A stretch of DNA of 64,000 bases from Chara braunii (GCA_003427395.1 BFEA01000034.1:1607658-1671657); one strand, 5' to 3'. Counted from the stretch's first letter, positions 22,891-35,282 are shown. A program made the numbers and translations. The notes: generated from the sequence alone by a model not told the origin.

Positions 22891-24340
22891 TTCTCACTCA
22901 GTATCATCATAGCTGACAAGCCTGACATCCATGGCTGGAATACCACACCTACCGTAGGCCACCAGGGAGGAGACCCTCAATTTCACAATACTTCCACAAT
23001 GGCAAGTCAAGCTAGGTCAGTGTACCAGGTCAGACAGGAATCCCCTTTGGTTTAAAAGGGCAACCACTGCTGTCTCAGAAACAACTTTTCTCTGCAGAAT
23101 TCTTACCTTCCTTCATAATGCCTACCTTCCTTCACTCCCTATGCTTCTCTTCCCATGGATGCCTCGTTCTTTGTGTTTTGCGATCTGCTTCCTGGGTGGG
23201 ATGCATGGGCTGTGGGACAATGATGGATGATGTGGCGAGATAAGGGAGAGGAAAGGGTAGGGTCTAGAGGAGGAGAAGGGTGAAGGAGGGAGAAGAAGGG
23301 GAGAGGCAGGGGGGCATAAGGTGGTAGAGAAAATAGGGGGCATTCTCGCTGCCTGGCGAGCTTGTTGTTTCAAGGACAATCTATACTCGTTTTTTCTTTC
23401 TCGTTAGTGAATTTTCTCATTGGTAGACTGACTCACAGGCAGACTCGCTGTTTCGGCGGCCCTTACTGAACAGACAGTCTTGTCCCTCATCATTGATTCA
23501 ATCAATCTTTATTATCAACTCATCTTTCATCATGAAATCAATCAATCACAAGTATTCAGACGAGTAACAATCTAATTAAATATCTATAATAAATTCCTAA
23601 TTAATTTTTCGTGTATTCCTAATTCCTCGTAACTCTCAAACTATGGATCTTCGCTATTAATTAACTTGAAGGGTATTATTTAATACCTAAATTATTTGCT
23701 ACTTAATTTTCGAATCTTTCCATTTTCTCTAGCATCTATACATCAGTTATTCTACTTAACATCAAATATCTGGTCTTCTAAGTTTCACAACCACTGTCAA
23801 TTCTTCCACTTCATTATTTTCTCTATTTCTCCTCTCTGTGCTTCGATGTTAATTTCTGATGATTGGAGGATCGTGGTAATAAGGGAGAGCTTGACTCTGC
23901 AAGGCACAAGGTGGGAAGTGCCATCGTGGAGGGAGTGCGGACAGATTTAGGGGGTTACCCCCCTAGTCTGGGGCTGGGGTGGAGGTACTCATCCCAGCGG
24001 GGGCAGATTAGGGTAATGGGTGGGTAGAGGCATACTTTGGGAGAGAACTGTGTGCCTTGAAGGATAGGGGAGGGGACTGTGGATCTGTCCCAAGTTGGGG
24101 CTAAGATGGGTTAACCATTTCGGTGGAGGCAGCTTTAGGATAGGTTGGCGAGAAGGGAAGCGGGAGGGGAGTTTCTTTTCCAATCTCTGTGTAACAGTGC
24201 TATGCTTGTGACTAGGAGATAAACGGTTGTCTTTAAAAGATGCAGGACAAGCATAATACATCATCGTCATCATCATTAGCATTATCATCATCATTAAAAA
24301 AGGAGCTACGTCGTGCTTATCTGGTCGACTTATAATCCTA
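22891..24340. other. no recognised gene
   Basis: Mixed AT-rich (23490-23720) and purine-rich (23220-23340) DNA. An ATC/CAT-rich stretch lies at about 24260-24297. No convincing coding frame or element boundary was seen. Confidence 0.5.
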
Positions 24341-25150
24341 TGCGACATTTGGTTTTCTTCTCATAACGGATGTAGGATTTTAGAGATGGTAGAATCCTAA
24401 CCGACGTCTTACTAAGCGTTGGTGTTTTGTGCTCTCAGTTTGCCGATGCTAGAACGACGCTGGCCGATGCTAGAACGACGCTGGCCGATGCTGGGGTATA
24501 GCCTTGTGACCTGCGGTAGCAGGAACGTGAGGCCTGATAGAGAGATCTGGGGATTTGTCGAGGAAGGAAGACAATCCAGTGGTGAACCGGAGGTGCTGAT
24601 GTGACAACCAAAGGGGTTGGGTTTTGTCTAAGCAGTGATAACACGTCATCTATAGTAGGTATTGGATGGGATTATACTGTCTTCGAGCGTTGCATTTGGT
24701 ACAGGGGAGAGGCTAAAAGTTGAGCATAAAATGTGTGGCCAGGTTACGCTGAGGTAGTTTCCATTTTACCATAGATCTCATATACATCTCACATTAAAAA
24801 AAAAAAAAAAAAGGGAGGGGCGATACTTTTTTTTTTTTTTTTATGCTCTTGTTGTCTCTAAAAAATTGGACTCTTTCTTGATTTATGTGCGTCATCCTTG
24901 CTGAAGGACCATGCTAATCTTCTCTGTATCATTTAATTTTAACGGATGTCCCAAAGGATAAGGAGGGGCAATACTAATTAGGCTATGTCAAGATTTTTTT
25001 GTTTTCTACAATCCTAGACAACTTCTGGTTTTCCTCTTATACCGGTTGCAAGATTTTTGGGATGGCAGAATTATGGCTGATGCCTTGAAAAGTTGTGATG
25101 TTTTGTGCCCCTGGTTTGCCGAATGCCAAAACGACGCTGCCCGGTACTGG
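24341..25150. repeat. diverged direct repeat pair (24341-24500 and 25015-25150)
   Basis: Both blocks read TTGGTTTTC or TGGTTTTCC, TCTCAT/TCTTAT, a GGATGTAGGATTTT-like core, GGTAGAAT/GGCAGAAT, GTTTTGTGC, then GTTTGCCGA and AACGACGCTG. The first block additionally triplicates GCCGATGCTAGAACGACGCTG (24443-24492). A17 and T-rich runs (about 24796-24842) lie between the blocks. Confidence 0.7.
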
Positions 25151-25175
25151 AGAGAAGGTTAACAACAGTCGTATT

Positions 25176-25606
25176 TTTCATCACCACTTCAAGACACCCT
25201 TCACCGCTTCAGCCTGCCTAAACAGGTGGTTTTCAGGGTATTCGGACCTTTCACCACTTCATGACCATTCAGGTCTGAAAATTCTGAATGGTCCGGAAGT
25301 GGTGAAAACTCCGAAGACCCTGAAAACCACCTGTTTATGTAGGCTGCATCCTCAAATGGTGAAGGGTGGTTTTCATGGTCTTCAAACCTTTTACCACTTC
25401 AGGACCATTCAGGATTTTCAGACTGCCTAAAACTCTCACTTGACCACTTCAGGACACCTTCACCACTTCAGGATACAGCCTGCCTAAACAGGTGGTTTTC
25501 AGGGTCTTCGGACCTTTCACCACTTCAGGACCATTCAGGATTTTCAGACTGCCCCAAACTCTCACTTCAAAATTTTCATTCCTGAATTTTCAGCTACTTG
25601 ATAACC
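25176..25606. repeat. fold-back repeat and its direct copies
   Basis: Positions 25211-25272 and 25284-25345 are 62-bp inverted arms with about seven mismatches around an 11-nt loop. Further copies of the same phrase (CACTTCAGGACCATTCAGG, AACAGGTGGTTTTCAGGGT) lie in direct orientation to about 25560. This is a family of CCTGAAGTGGTGAA repeats, not coding. Confidence 0.88.
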
Positions 25607-25645
25607 GCTTGTGAGGTGCTGGGGTGTATCCCTGTGACCTGTTGT

Positions 25646-26460
25646 NNNNNNNNNNNNNNNNNNNNNNNNNNNNNNNNNNNNNNNNNNNNNNNNNNNNNNN
25701 NNNNNNNNNNNNNNNNNNNNNNNNNNNNNNNNNNNNNNNNNNNNNNNNNNNNNNNNNNNNNNNNNNNNNNNNNNNNNNNNNNNNNNNNNNNNNNNNNNNN
25801 NNNNNNNNNNNNNNNNNNNNNNNNNNNNNNNNNNNNNNNNNNNNNNNNNNNNNNNNNNNNNNNNNNNNNNNNNNNNNNNNNNNNNNNNNNNNNNNNNNNN
25901 NNNNNNNNNNNNNNNNNNNNNNNNNNNNNNNNNNNNNNNNNNNNNNNNNNNNNNNNNNNNNNNNNNNNNNNNNNNNNNNNNNNNNNNNNNNNNNNNNNNN
26001 NNNNNNNNNNNNNNNNNNNNNNNNNNNNNNNNNNNNNNNNNNNNNNNNNNNNNNNNNNNNNNNNNNNNNNNNNNNNNNNNNNNNNNNNNNNNNNNNNNNN
26101 NNNNNNNNNNNNNNNNNNNNNNNNNNNNNNNNNNNNNNNNNNNNNNNNNNNNNNNNNNNNNNNNNNNNNNNNNNNNNNNNNNNNNNNNNNNNNNNNNNNN
26201 NNNNNNNNNNNNNNNNNNNNNNNNNNNNNNNNNNNNNNNNNNNNNNNNNNNNNNNNNNNNNNNNNNNNNNNNNNNNNNNNNNNNNNNNNNNNNNNNNNNN
26301 NNNNNNNNNNNNNNNNNNNNNNNNNNNNNNNNNNNNNNNNNNNNNNNNNNNNNNNNNNNNNNNNNNNNNNNNNNNNNNNNNNNNNNNNNNNNNNNNNNNN
26401 NNNNNNNNNNNNNNNNNNNNNNNNNNNNNNNNNNNNNNNNNNNNNNNNNNNNNNNNNNNN
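25646..26460. other. assembly gap (815 N)
   Basis: Unresolved bases. Translations crossing the run are meaningless. Confidence 1.
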
Positions 26461-26471
26461 GTGCTGAATAC

Positions 26472-26489
26472 CACATCTAGATGTGTATA

Positions 26490-26497
<8 letters not shown>
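26472..26497. other. partial Nextera mate-pair adapter beside gap
   Basis: AGATGTGTATAAGAGACAG (26479-26497) preceded by CACATCT is the 3' 26 nt of the mate-pair junction adapter, 11 nt after the N gap. It shows the contig edge is not genomic here. Confidence 0.95.

Positions 26498-26558
<61 letters not shown>
26498..26558. repeat. (GA)n microsatellite
   Basis: About 30 GA dinucleotides directly after the adapter remnant. Because the junction is artificial, the flank to the left is unreliable. Confidence 0.95.
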
Positions 26559-26562
<4 letters not shown>

Positions 26563-27406
26563 AAGTCACACTGTCTACTATATTTTTCTGACAAGTGCTG
26601 CTCGGTTACATCGTTTGTTTTTGCCTCCCAAGAAATGCTCCAAGATTCATGCATAGCATTGTGGCTCGCATGACAAGGCTACTTCGAACAACTTCCCTGG
26701 CGAATTGCAACTGCCAATCAGATTGATTGGTTCATTCATACATTACGAGGCCTGTTTAACATCAGTGGCACTCTTACATTTGAAGGCGGCTTCAAACAAC
26801 TCGGCCCAACCAGTCGTCAATGACATCGTTCAGGGTTATCAAACTTACACTAACGCACATACACACATGAACTTGCATACACAGAGGTCAGAAGTCAACA
26901 CGTAAGCACATGGGATACAGACAAGATCGATTGAACAAAAACATATTGGGAGAAAACATTAAACAAACTCAGAATTGAAAGTTTTTGCAAAAAGATCAAC
27001 GGGACAATGGACAATATTTGCTTATAAAGTTCATAGTTCTCAGACAGCAGCTTTGTGGGTCCGTACAAAAGATAAAATAAAAATTGATAATGAGAAGGTG
27101 ACGACTTTGCAATCAAAACATACAGTAAAAAGGTTTGGAGGTACTCCCTCATGGTTTTTTACCAGCGGAATTTTATCAGTTTTTCTGTTTTTGCGGGTGA
27201 AGCCGCAGCTTGTACTAAGTAATTGATGATAATCGCAATTTTGAAATTTTTATATTTTTTAGAGTGTGTTGTCCGCCTTGTTTTTTTATTTGATGGAGGC
27301 AGTGAAAAAAATCTATTTCGTCTGGGACATATTATATGCAATCTTATGATGTCTGAAATTTGACTGTGTTAACAATAATATATTTACACTCTGGTTCAGC
27401 AGGGTT
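26559..27406. other. AT-rich DNA upstream of the split gene
   Basis: No recognised feature. The region could hold the promoter and 5' exon of the gene whose first visible ATG is at 27407 (AACAATAATATATTTACAC lies just upstream), but nothing decisive is seen. Confidence 0.4.
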
Positions 27407-30400
27407 ATGGATCCATTCTTCTTAAGAGAAATCCAAGAAGAAACGTTGAAGAATGCCACAAATAAACGTAAGGATTTTACCACAGGTTTGTTTGAGACAA
27501 CAGTTGAAACTGAAACGAGTACTCGCCATCAGAAGTTCTCTTTTGATGACGAACTACTTTCAGACAATCAGGTGAGTCCTTTTGTTTAACATTGGGTGGT
27601 TTGCGTCTGTCAAAATTTTGGCTGCTTATTCATTTGAACCACCGGTAGCATAATCTTGTGAATAGGTTAATAGTGGTAATATAAATTGTTTGATGTTTTT
27701 TTTTTTTTCCTGCTAGCTAGGGTATTTTTCTTTTTGTGAACCATGTGGTTTCATATGCGATTGTTGGGCAGGAGGTTGCGGAGTTTAGGAGGAGGAGGAA
27801 GAAGAAGAAGAAAAGTTTTTTGAGAGATGGGGAGAGTTCAGGCGCGATAGCGCAGGCCTTTTCTTTTTTGTTCTCCTTTTTATTTCTGTTGCCGTGATTA
27901 CAACAGGGTGCAAAGCCTGTTCGAAGGGCATACTGTCTCAGGCACCCCAAATTCTGTATCTACCTGCTTTCACGTCCAAAGAGTTGCTGTTGTTTTTTTT
28001 CCCTCTTTTTTCTCTTTCTGCTGCCGTGATTTCAACAAGGCTGTGACGCCCTTTGCGAGTGCATACTCTCACATGTACCCCAGAATCTGCATCCGGTTGC
28101 TTTCACGCCCCTAGCGTTGTTACTTTTTTCTTTTTTTTTTCGTTGTTTCCCCCCCCCCCCAATTTCTTAAGAGAAGCAGGCAAGAAAACACAATGGGACG
28201 CAGGCCCGACAACTTTCGGTGCGCAGCTGGGTAGCACAGCGTACGTGTACGCGGGTTGCGCGTACACGCGTACACGTATACCTGTACGCGATACATACGC
28301 GCGTAGACGTACTCCCGTACGTGGGAATACGTAAAAAAAAAAAAAAAACAAAGTCATCGAAAAAATCTGAAAAACAAGTATGTTATGCACAATAATATTT
28401 CAAACAACTTTTGCCCGAGAAGCATCTCGCAATTCTGTACCAAACTCGAGTTAAAAATCAAAGACACAAAAACCAAATAAATTAAAATAATTAAAAAAAA
28501 ACTAGGAAAAAAACACACAAAAATAAAAACAAACTTCTATAACAAATATATTTTATGCAGAAACATGATACAAACAAATTTTGCCTGGGATTTATTCCCG
28601 AATTCCCAACCAAACTCGAGTAAGAAATAAAAAATTCCAAAAAAAGGTAATATTATCATAATGAAAAACAATCTAAAAATATTTTTAAAATTTCTTAAGG
28701 TTTTTTATTTTTAAATCGAGCTTGGTTTGGAATTCGGGTATGACTCCCAGGCAAATGTTGTTTGTATCATTATTTTGCACAACATTCTGTTTTTCAGATT
28801 TTTTTTTTTTTTTTTTTTTTACGTACGTGTACGCGCGATTTTGGGTTCGTACGGGTACACCGGAATACGTACGCGTACGCACTGCGTACGCGTACGGGGT
28901 GCTACCCAGGTGCGCAGTGAAATTCAGGCTCGGCAACAGTCTGGCACAATCATGTTTTTTCCCTCCATTTTCATTATTAGTGGTTAAAAAGAAAAATTGA
29001 AAATAAAATCTTTAAAAAAAAACAAGGAGGGAGAAGAAGGGAAAGAAGAGAGTAGGAAGAACGAAATGAAGAGGAGAGGACGACGACGAAGAAGAAGAGG
29101 AGGAAGAGGAGGAGGAGAAGAAGAAGAAGAAGAAGAAGAAGAAGAAGAAGAAGAAGAAGAAGAAGAAGAAGAAGAGGAAGGAGGCACGAAGTGTTCTCTT
29201 TCTCTCTCTCTCTCTTTGTCTCTCTCCAACATGGCTACTTAATGGTGGCCTTGCACGACATCGTTCAGTGCAAGATGGCCACGTTGGATGGCGGGATATT
29301 GGAGGTGCAACGATGGCTGCATCTTTCAAAGTGAGGTGTGGTGCTCCACAACCGGGCGAGGATGGGGCATGGCGGGCTCCCGCTGCGCGGTGCTTTATGA
29401 ATGGTCGACGAAGCGAGGTGGTCTATTGTGAGACTTGTGCTAGTAGGGAGTGTGCTGCGAAGTGTGGGCATTCGAATGAACTCCTGCCGTCAGCTCCTTC
29501 CAATTGCGGCCGATCTTGGCCGCCGATCAACCAAGAGTCCAAGATCAGTGACCAAGATTGACTAATTTATTTCTGTCTTCATGCCAGGGGCCTACCGGTC
29601 CCAGTTTTTTTTTTTGACAGCAGCAGGAAGCTCTGCAAGTCCGTTAGAGGCCGCCCAGCTAATTCAAATTCTTTTTTGGTGCCCCAGCTAAAATTCGAAT
29701 GGCAACTTTGGCGGCGAATGAAAAATTCGAATATGGCACAATCGAAATCGTCAGTTCGATGTCTATTGAACCAGGTCTGGGCAGACACCACGTGTCGATA
29801 CTCAGAATTTTGCCAGAGATGGCGGTGTCGAAAACGTGCTCGCGCACTCACTAATTTCTTTTTATATTATTTTTTCTCTAGGCTTCATTTCCGTGTGCAC
29901 AGGTGCCCCGAGCACACACGAATCCTTGCACGGCTGCACGGCTGTGCGGGTCCCCCGTACGGGCCTCGTGTGGCACCAACGCTGTGTTCAGAAAAAAATG
30001 CAAACTTTTTCTCTGCTTATTCTTCTTTTTTTCTCCTCCCTTGTCGTGTACCTTCATCTTCCCCTCCTACTCTCCCTCCCGCTTCCTCCTACTTCCTCTC
30101 CCGCCATGTCCTTCATCGCTCCCACAACCTCCTACTTCCACTTCCGCCATCTCCCTCGTCGCTATTACCATCCTCCACCCCTCTCCATCCGGGGACTACC
30201 ACTGATTGGAAGACTGCATAAGTTCTACGGAGCCTTGTCCAACAATTATGTATATTCTTTTAATATATATCTACATATATATTTTGTTTTTTTGCTTAAT
30301 TAGGTGAACGAGAGCTCCAAAAAGCGAATTCGGATATCAAAGCATTCAAATGTTCCTCGAATTCGACATCGTGATGGTCAACAAGAGCCTGTCAATGTGG

Positions 30401-30658
30401 TCCATGTAGTAAGTGTTTGCCCTTTTGTTTCTCTTCTTATAACTTAGCAATTTGAGATTTTCAATTGATGCTGTCCTACAAGAAATGATTTCCTAATTGC
30501 CCATCAGTTTTGTTTTTTTAACAGTTTATTCTTCCCTAAGTTTTATTTTGCATTACTGTTTAAATCCAGGAGGAAGTTTCTCATGATTGTGATAATGAAT
30601 TTTGGAACAAAGTTGTTGTTGAAGCACTTGACGCGTGGAGAAGGGTTCATGGAATCAG
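27407..30658 (+). CDS. 5' exons of a split gene, possibly the PrimPol-like gene
   Basis: Three exons are supported by open frames ending at GT donors and starting after AG acceptors, and the first two junctions keep phase 0. Exon 1 is 27407-27571 (55 codons from ATG, donor GTGAGT). Exon 2 is 30304-30408 (35 codons, KKRIRISK basic patch, donor GTAAGT). Exon 3 is 30570-30658 (begins EEVSHDCDNEFW, donor GTTCGT). Intron 1 (2.7 kb) contains the inverted-repeat element at 28190-28955. The exons precede PrimPol-like exons on the same strand and may be its N-terminal extension, but I recognise no domain in them and the link is inference. Codon use and AT content fit the downstream exons. Confidence 0.45.
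28190..28955. mobile_element. inverted-repeat (MITE/fold-back-like) element
   Basis: The ends are inverted copies: GCGCAGCTGGGTAGCAC at left and the complement of GCGCACCTGGGTAGCAC at right. TACGCGTACAC-type arrays, an A/T homopolymer and an inner block related by inversion (AATCTGAAAAACA...CAAACAAC) follow on both sides. The interior also holds a direct repeat around CCAAACTCGAGTAA (about 28440 and 28612). There is no coding region. Outer boundaries are set where arm similarity fades; no target duplication was confirmed. Confidence 0.72.
29030..29228. repeat. purine-rich tract with (GAA)n and (CT)n
   Basis: GA-rich sequence culminates in about 20 GAA triplets (29115-29175) and a CT tract (about 29198-29225). 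Glu-rich and Ser/Phe-rich frames here are repeat translations. Confidence 0.95.
29229..30303. other. intronic/intergenic DNA, no recognised gene
   Basis: A 97-codon plus-strand frame (29268-29561) and pyrimidine-rich frames (29836-30303) show no known motif. T-rich polypyrimidine DNA precedes the acceptor at 30303. Confidence 0.45.
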
Positions 30659-32598
30659 GTTCGTAGAAAACATAAATATATCAATCCAAATTTTTATGTC
30701 ATTTATCAATGCAAAAAAGTTTGTAATCCACTGTTTTCTTTCTCGTTGTTGATGATTTAACGATTTTTATTGCATGCATGCTCGTGGTAGTGTTGCTTGT
30801 CTCCCGGCTAGTGGTGAGAACAAAAACTGATAGAGAGGATATTGTTTTTTATTTTGTTTGATGTTCAAGTTGTTTGTTGTTATACTTTTCTTATTATTCT
30901 TGTGAAGTTTTCAGATATCCTTCCATCATACTAAGGTTTATTGGTTGTGGGCCGTGCTTTTGACCTCAACTGGGGTTGTTGGCCGTCGGTCATCAGGAAA
31001 GATCTTGGCGACGGTCGCTGGTCACAAGCGCAAAACCGGTGGGCGGGCGATCCCGAGGTGTGTGATGTGAACGCCTGCTTTGTGAGCCGTTGGATGCAAG
31101 GGACGCGAGTTGCGTTGGGTTGTGCGATGTATGGTTCTACGTTTATTTTTGTGTTTTTTTTTTTTTTCTTTGTTGTTTTGTTGTGTTTTTTTTTCCTGTT
31201 CGGGGGTGAAAGACACATGGGGGCTCGAATCCATTCTCTTGCTATGCCCCGCTGAGAGTTCGAAAGCAGTTTTCCAGAAAAGGCAACAAAAAAAGAAGAA
31301 AAAGATGGAAAAGGAAAAAAAAATGAACAAAAAAGGAAAAAAAAAAAGAAGATTTTTTTCCTTCTTTCTGATCGACCTTCAATGCAGGTTGTCCGTTCCC
31401 CAGATTATCGCCCGAACAGTACCCCCGGCGCCACCCACCTACCCAACCTACCTGCTCGCCAATGCGACCTACCTTCACTACCGGACGCACCTGCTCACGG
31501 CACTTGGGCCTGAGTGCGCAAGACTCACGACATTCTACATCCGGAGGTAAGTTGAAGAAGTCCCGGTGTGAGCATGGGTCACGCCGTGCCACACCGAATG
31601 TACAAAATGAGAACAGATCTTTTGTTAGAACCGGGAAAGATGCATTGCCATAATTTTTGTCCTCTGTGCATTTGGCGAGTAGTGTGGTGAGGCCCTTTAC
31701 CCAGTGAAAGAAATAGCCAAACCAAGCGACTAGATGGCTGTTGTCCCCCTTCCTATTAAAAAAAAAGAAAAAGGATGATCACTCTCCCTGTTTTTCTTGG
31801 TGAATCTTAGTAATCAATGTTGTTTGTGGATTGAACAAACCCACGGATGTGTGGGTGTGTAAATTATGTATATTCTTAACTTGTCGAGGGAAGAGGAGGA
31901 GGCGGTTTAACCGCCAGTACACGGACCCAGCCTTGGTGAAAATACAACTCCTCACCTACGAAAATTTCAGAGGCTCGGCCTACCGGACCACAATCATGTC
32001 TGGCGGCACCAGCAAAAAAAGAAAAAGTGTGTCACTGGTGCTTCAGAAAAGCTTCACCTGCAGTAAGGCGCCTCCAGTCCATGTGTACTGGTGGTTTGTA
32101 TGTTCGTGGCCAAGGTACATAGTGTTTATGGCGTGCGGGGTTTTGACTTATGTCTTTGAGGCATGGCAGTGTTTGCGGTAGGGGGTTAATTCTTCATCGC
32201 ATACACCTGAAACACTGTTCTTTCTCACAGAGGATCCATGTACTTTGTTTGTCTATCTTCCTTTTTCATCAAACGTCAATTGTTGTTTATTTTACCCGCC
32301 TGCATTGCTTTGGTATCACTGTGATTCTTGACATGCCACCTCAACATCAAGGTCAGTAGCTATACAACATTCAAATTCATGTAACCACCCTAATACCCAT
32401 TTTTTTCTCTATCAGTCACAACTGCTCATTCTCCTGAACCTCGACTTCTTCACACCGCTTCTAATACTTTTCTCTCCATCGACTATTTGTGCGTTTCCAA
32501 TCTCCCTTTTCCTGACGCGGGCTGAGCCGCGCGGGCCCATCGTGTTCATATATGTCCCTCATGGAGTTCGTTTTTTTTTTTTGTAACTTGATATCCAG
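30659..32598. other. intronic DNA, no recognised feature
   Basis: T-rich homopolymer runs (31148-31195) and A-rich runs (31290-31350) occur. No exon was recognised, though undetected short exons are possible. Confidence 0.4.
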
Positions 32599-32695
32599 GA
32601 AATCAGCAATAAGACCACAGTTGCTGATGATTTTTAGGCCGATGTTGTTGTTCTTGATGCTATCGAAAAGACTGAGATATGCTCTGCAAAAAAAA
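32599..32695 (+). pseudogene. decayed copy of a repeated exon
   Basis: Bounded by ATATCCAG and GTAAGTTGGAAGTCTGCT, this 97-bp block is similar in sequence and borders to the exon at 34284-34379. It reads EISNKTTVADDF, stop, ADVVVLDAIEK. The TAG and an extra base near the donor make it non-functional. Confidence 0.6.
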
Positions 32696-32845
32696 GTAAG
32701 TTGGAAGTCTGCTATGTTGTGTGTGCATACCGGTTGCCGTTCACATCGTTTTTTCGGCCACCCTGTTTGAAAACGTCGGTTTCAAATGTTGTTGGAAGGC
32801 CTTGGACACCTCCTTGCATATCTGTTGAGGGGGGTCTCTAGCAGT

Positions 32846-33400
32846 GGCTTGGGGGGCGGGGGGGGTTGAAGGTATGCGGTGGTGGTGCAGGTGCCAACAC
32901 ACCCCTGTGTATTTTTATACTGATTTGTTTTTTGAAATAAATTGATAATATATTGTCCCTTCACGTCGGTTGGGAGGACAGGAACAGGCCTTTGAGGCCA
33001 CTGCAAGTCTTCCAGTGGTCCCTGTGGGCGTCAGGCAGGACAGGGGGTATGGCTACACCACCCCTCCCCCTTCGTTACGCCCGAAGGGAAGCTCCAACAG
33101 TCGCTGGGGGTGGGAGGGGGGGCTAAGGGTACGTAGCGGTGGGGTTGAGGGTACGTGGCGGTGGTGCAGGTGTGGGCATCCCCCTCTGTATATTTTAAAT
33201 TGATTTTTTTTTATAAATATATTGAAAAATATGGTCCTTTCACGTCGGTTGGGAGACAGGAAACAGGCCTTTTAGCCAACTGCATACCTTCCCGTGGTGC
33301 CTGTGGGTGTTAGGCAGGGCGAGGGGTATGGCTATACCACCCCTCCCCCTTTGTTATGCCCCAAGTGAAGCTGGCATACGTGCAGTGGGCGTGAAGGTTT
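32846..33400. repeat. two tandem units of about 280 bp
   Basis: Two copies contain CACGTCGGTTGGGA followed by GGACAGGAACAGGCC or GACAGGAAACAGGCC, CTGTGGG, GGGGTATGGCTA and CACCCCTCCCCCTT. They start near 32846 and 33126, with GCGGTGGTGCAGGTG at equivalent places. Confidence 0.8.
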
Positions 33401-33884
33401 GTTGCAAGGCCCACAACGTGCTTGGAAGGGCATTTGTTTTGTGGCGAACTGCAATTTACGTCCCAAATGTTTAAACCCAACCTGATATCGACCTACATTC
33501 AGGCCTTGGACCATCATGACCTTTTCTAAATTGACGAGACCTTTCTTCGCCTACTATACCTTTCTATTTGCTAAGATTTGTAGGGTTTTTTGTGCATGCT
33601 GAGTACTGCCCAAATCGGATGTACTGGAACACACACAGATACGCAGACTGCAATTGGACGGTGGAGCTAGATGGTGGGCAAGGGGTATGAGGTGGAACCA
33701 TCCTGTAGGTCAGCCATGCAGGTTGAAGGTGCGCTCGGGGACTACAGGTTGTCCTCCCCAAATACAGGTGTATTGTGAGTGGATATTTCTGCAGGTGACA
33801 AGCAGTGTGAGTGAGTTGGTCCACTTGATGGATGACTGCTTGCAAGTTATCATGGTACTTGGTGAATTTTTACATCAATCGAGT

Positions 33885-34045
33885 GTTTGCAGGGTCAGAT
33901 ATTCCGGTTAACAGGGACTTGGCCCCGGATCCCCAGATTCCGCACAGGTGTTTGCAGGGTCAGATATTCCGGTTAAGAGGGACTTGGCTCTAGATACCCA
34001 GATTCCACATAGGTGTTTGCAGGGTTAGATATTCCTTTTAAGAGG
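33885..34045. repeat. three tandem units of about 64 bp
   Basis: TGTTTGCAGGGTCAGATATTC recurs near 33885, 33950 and 34014, with GGGACTTGG and CCCAGATTCC at matching places. CAGAACAAAA-type AC-rich repeats follow to about 34212. The region lies in an intron of the split gene. Confidence 0.85.
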
Positions 34046-34283
34046 GCTTGGGGCAGAACAAAACAAGAAACACACGATAAACCACAGAACAAAAACCAGA
34101 ACAGAGCAGAGTACAAACCACACAGTACAGACCACATAACACAACAACGAAAAAAACGCACCACAAACCACATAACAGACCACCGAACAAACCACAGAAC
34201 AAAACCCAGAACAGACTTGAAGATATTCATATATGTCTCATTCAGTTCTTTTTCTTCTTCTGTTGTTACTTGATCATATCCAG

Positions 34284-34379
34284 AAAGTCAGCCATAAAGC
34301 TGGAGTTGATAACAATTTTTGCGTTGAACCTGCTGTAATTGATGCAATTGAACAGGTTGAGAGACGGTCTGGAAAACAA
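34284..34379 (+). CDS. exon-like block, 32 codons, repeated in the locus
   Basis: The frame begins KVSHKAGVDNNF, runs to the donor GTAAGT and follows the acceptor ATATCCAG. Its length of 96 nt keeps phase. It resembles exon 3 (EEVSHDCDNEFW...VVVEALDAWRR) and the decayed block at 32599, so one exon appears to have been duplicated with its flanking intron. The protein family is unknown. Confidence 0.5.
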
Positions 34380-35282
34380 GTAAGTTGGAAGTCTGCTTGC
34401 AGGTCCCGCTTGCAGACCTATAACCACAAAAACAGAACTGCGGCGTGACAACTAGAAAATTGACTTTGTTAGGTACAACCAAAACCAGAAGTCAGAACGA
34501 CGATTTTAGGTTCTAACAACATAACTACGACTAGATACAATAACTTGCATTGAAATCAGAAGTAGACCAATCAATGCGAGCAGCGGAACTGAATCTGGAA
34601 CAACAACCAGCGGTTCTGACTTTTGGGTTTAGTCCTAATTGCATATTAAATAACCATAAACCAGAACTGCAACATAACAACGATAAAACAGACTTTGTTA
34701 TGCACAAAACAGGAAAAAAACAGATCAGGATTAGGAACTCGAAGCTGGGTCCAAATCTCTGGATTTCTTGTTCACTGAGGATCTGCATCTGCAGTTAGCT
34801 GCAGATACACATTTACTATGGACCTGAATTGTCATGACCTGTTGTTCACTAAGTCTGAGAAATGTCTTAGAACGACCATAGGGTCAAGTGGTATCAGGGG
34901 CTGAGCCAAATGATGTGCTAGGTGGGGATAAGGGAGAAGCCTGAGGAGAACGGTTGCGAGAAGAGAGATATGGATTCACTCAAGCTTGTATCTATACGTC
35001 AACAGGTCATGGGTGCACGAACTGCGCTAGGCCTTACCTAAGGCTGACAACTTTTTGAACCTTTTCTTCCTTTTTCATTGTTTTTTTCTGTGTGTAAGAG
35101 ATCCTTATATTTCTTGCAACTTGCTAGACCTCATCATCAGAACATATGTCTTAAGACTGCATCTAAGCCGTCGAGATTAGGAAAATGTGAATCATTTGAG
35201 TGCATGCAAAGTTGCAACCAACAAGTGCGAACTACCCCCAATATGACCTACGTGCACTTTCAGCCTATGTGACTGGCTAACT

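Noticed and set aside
25562-26654. Long open frames across the first N gap
   Set aside because: They consist mostly of unknown residues and carry no information.
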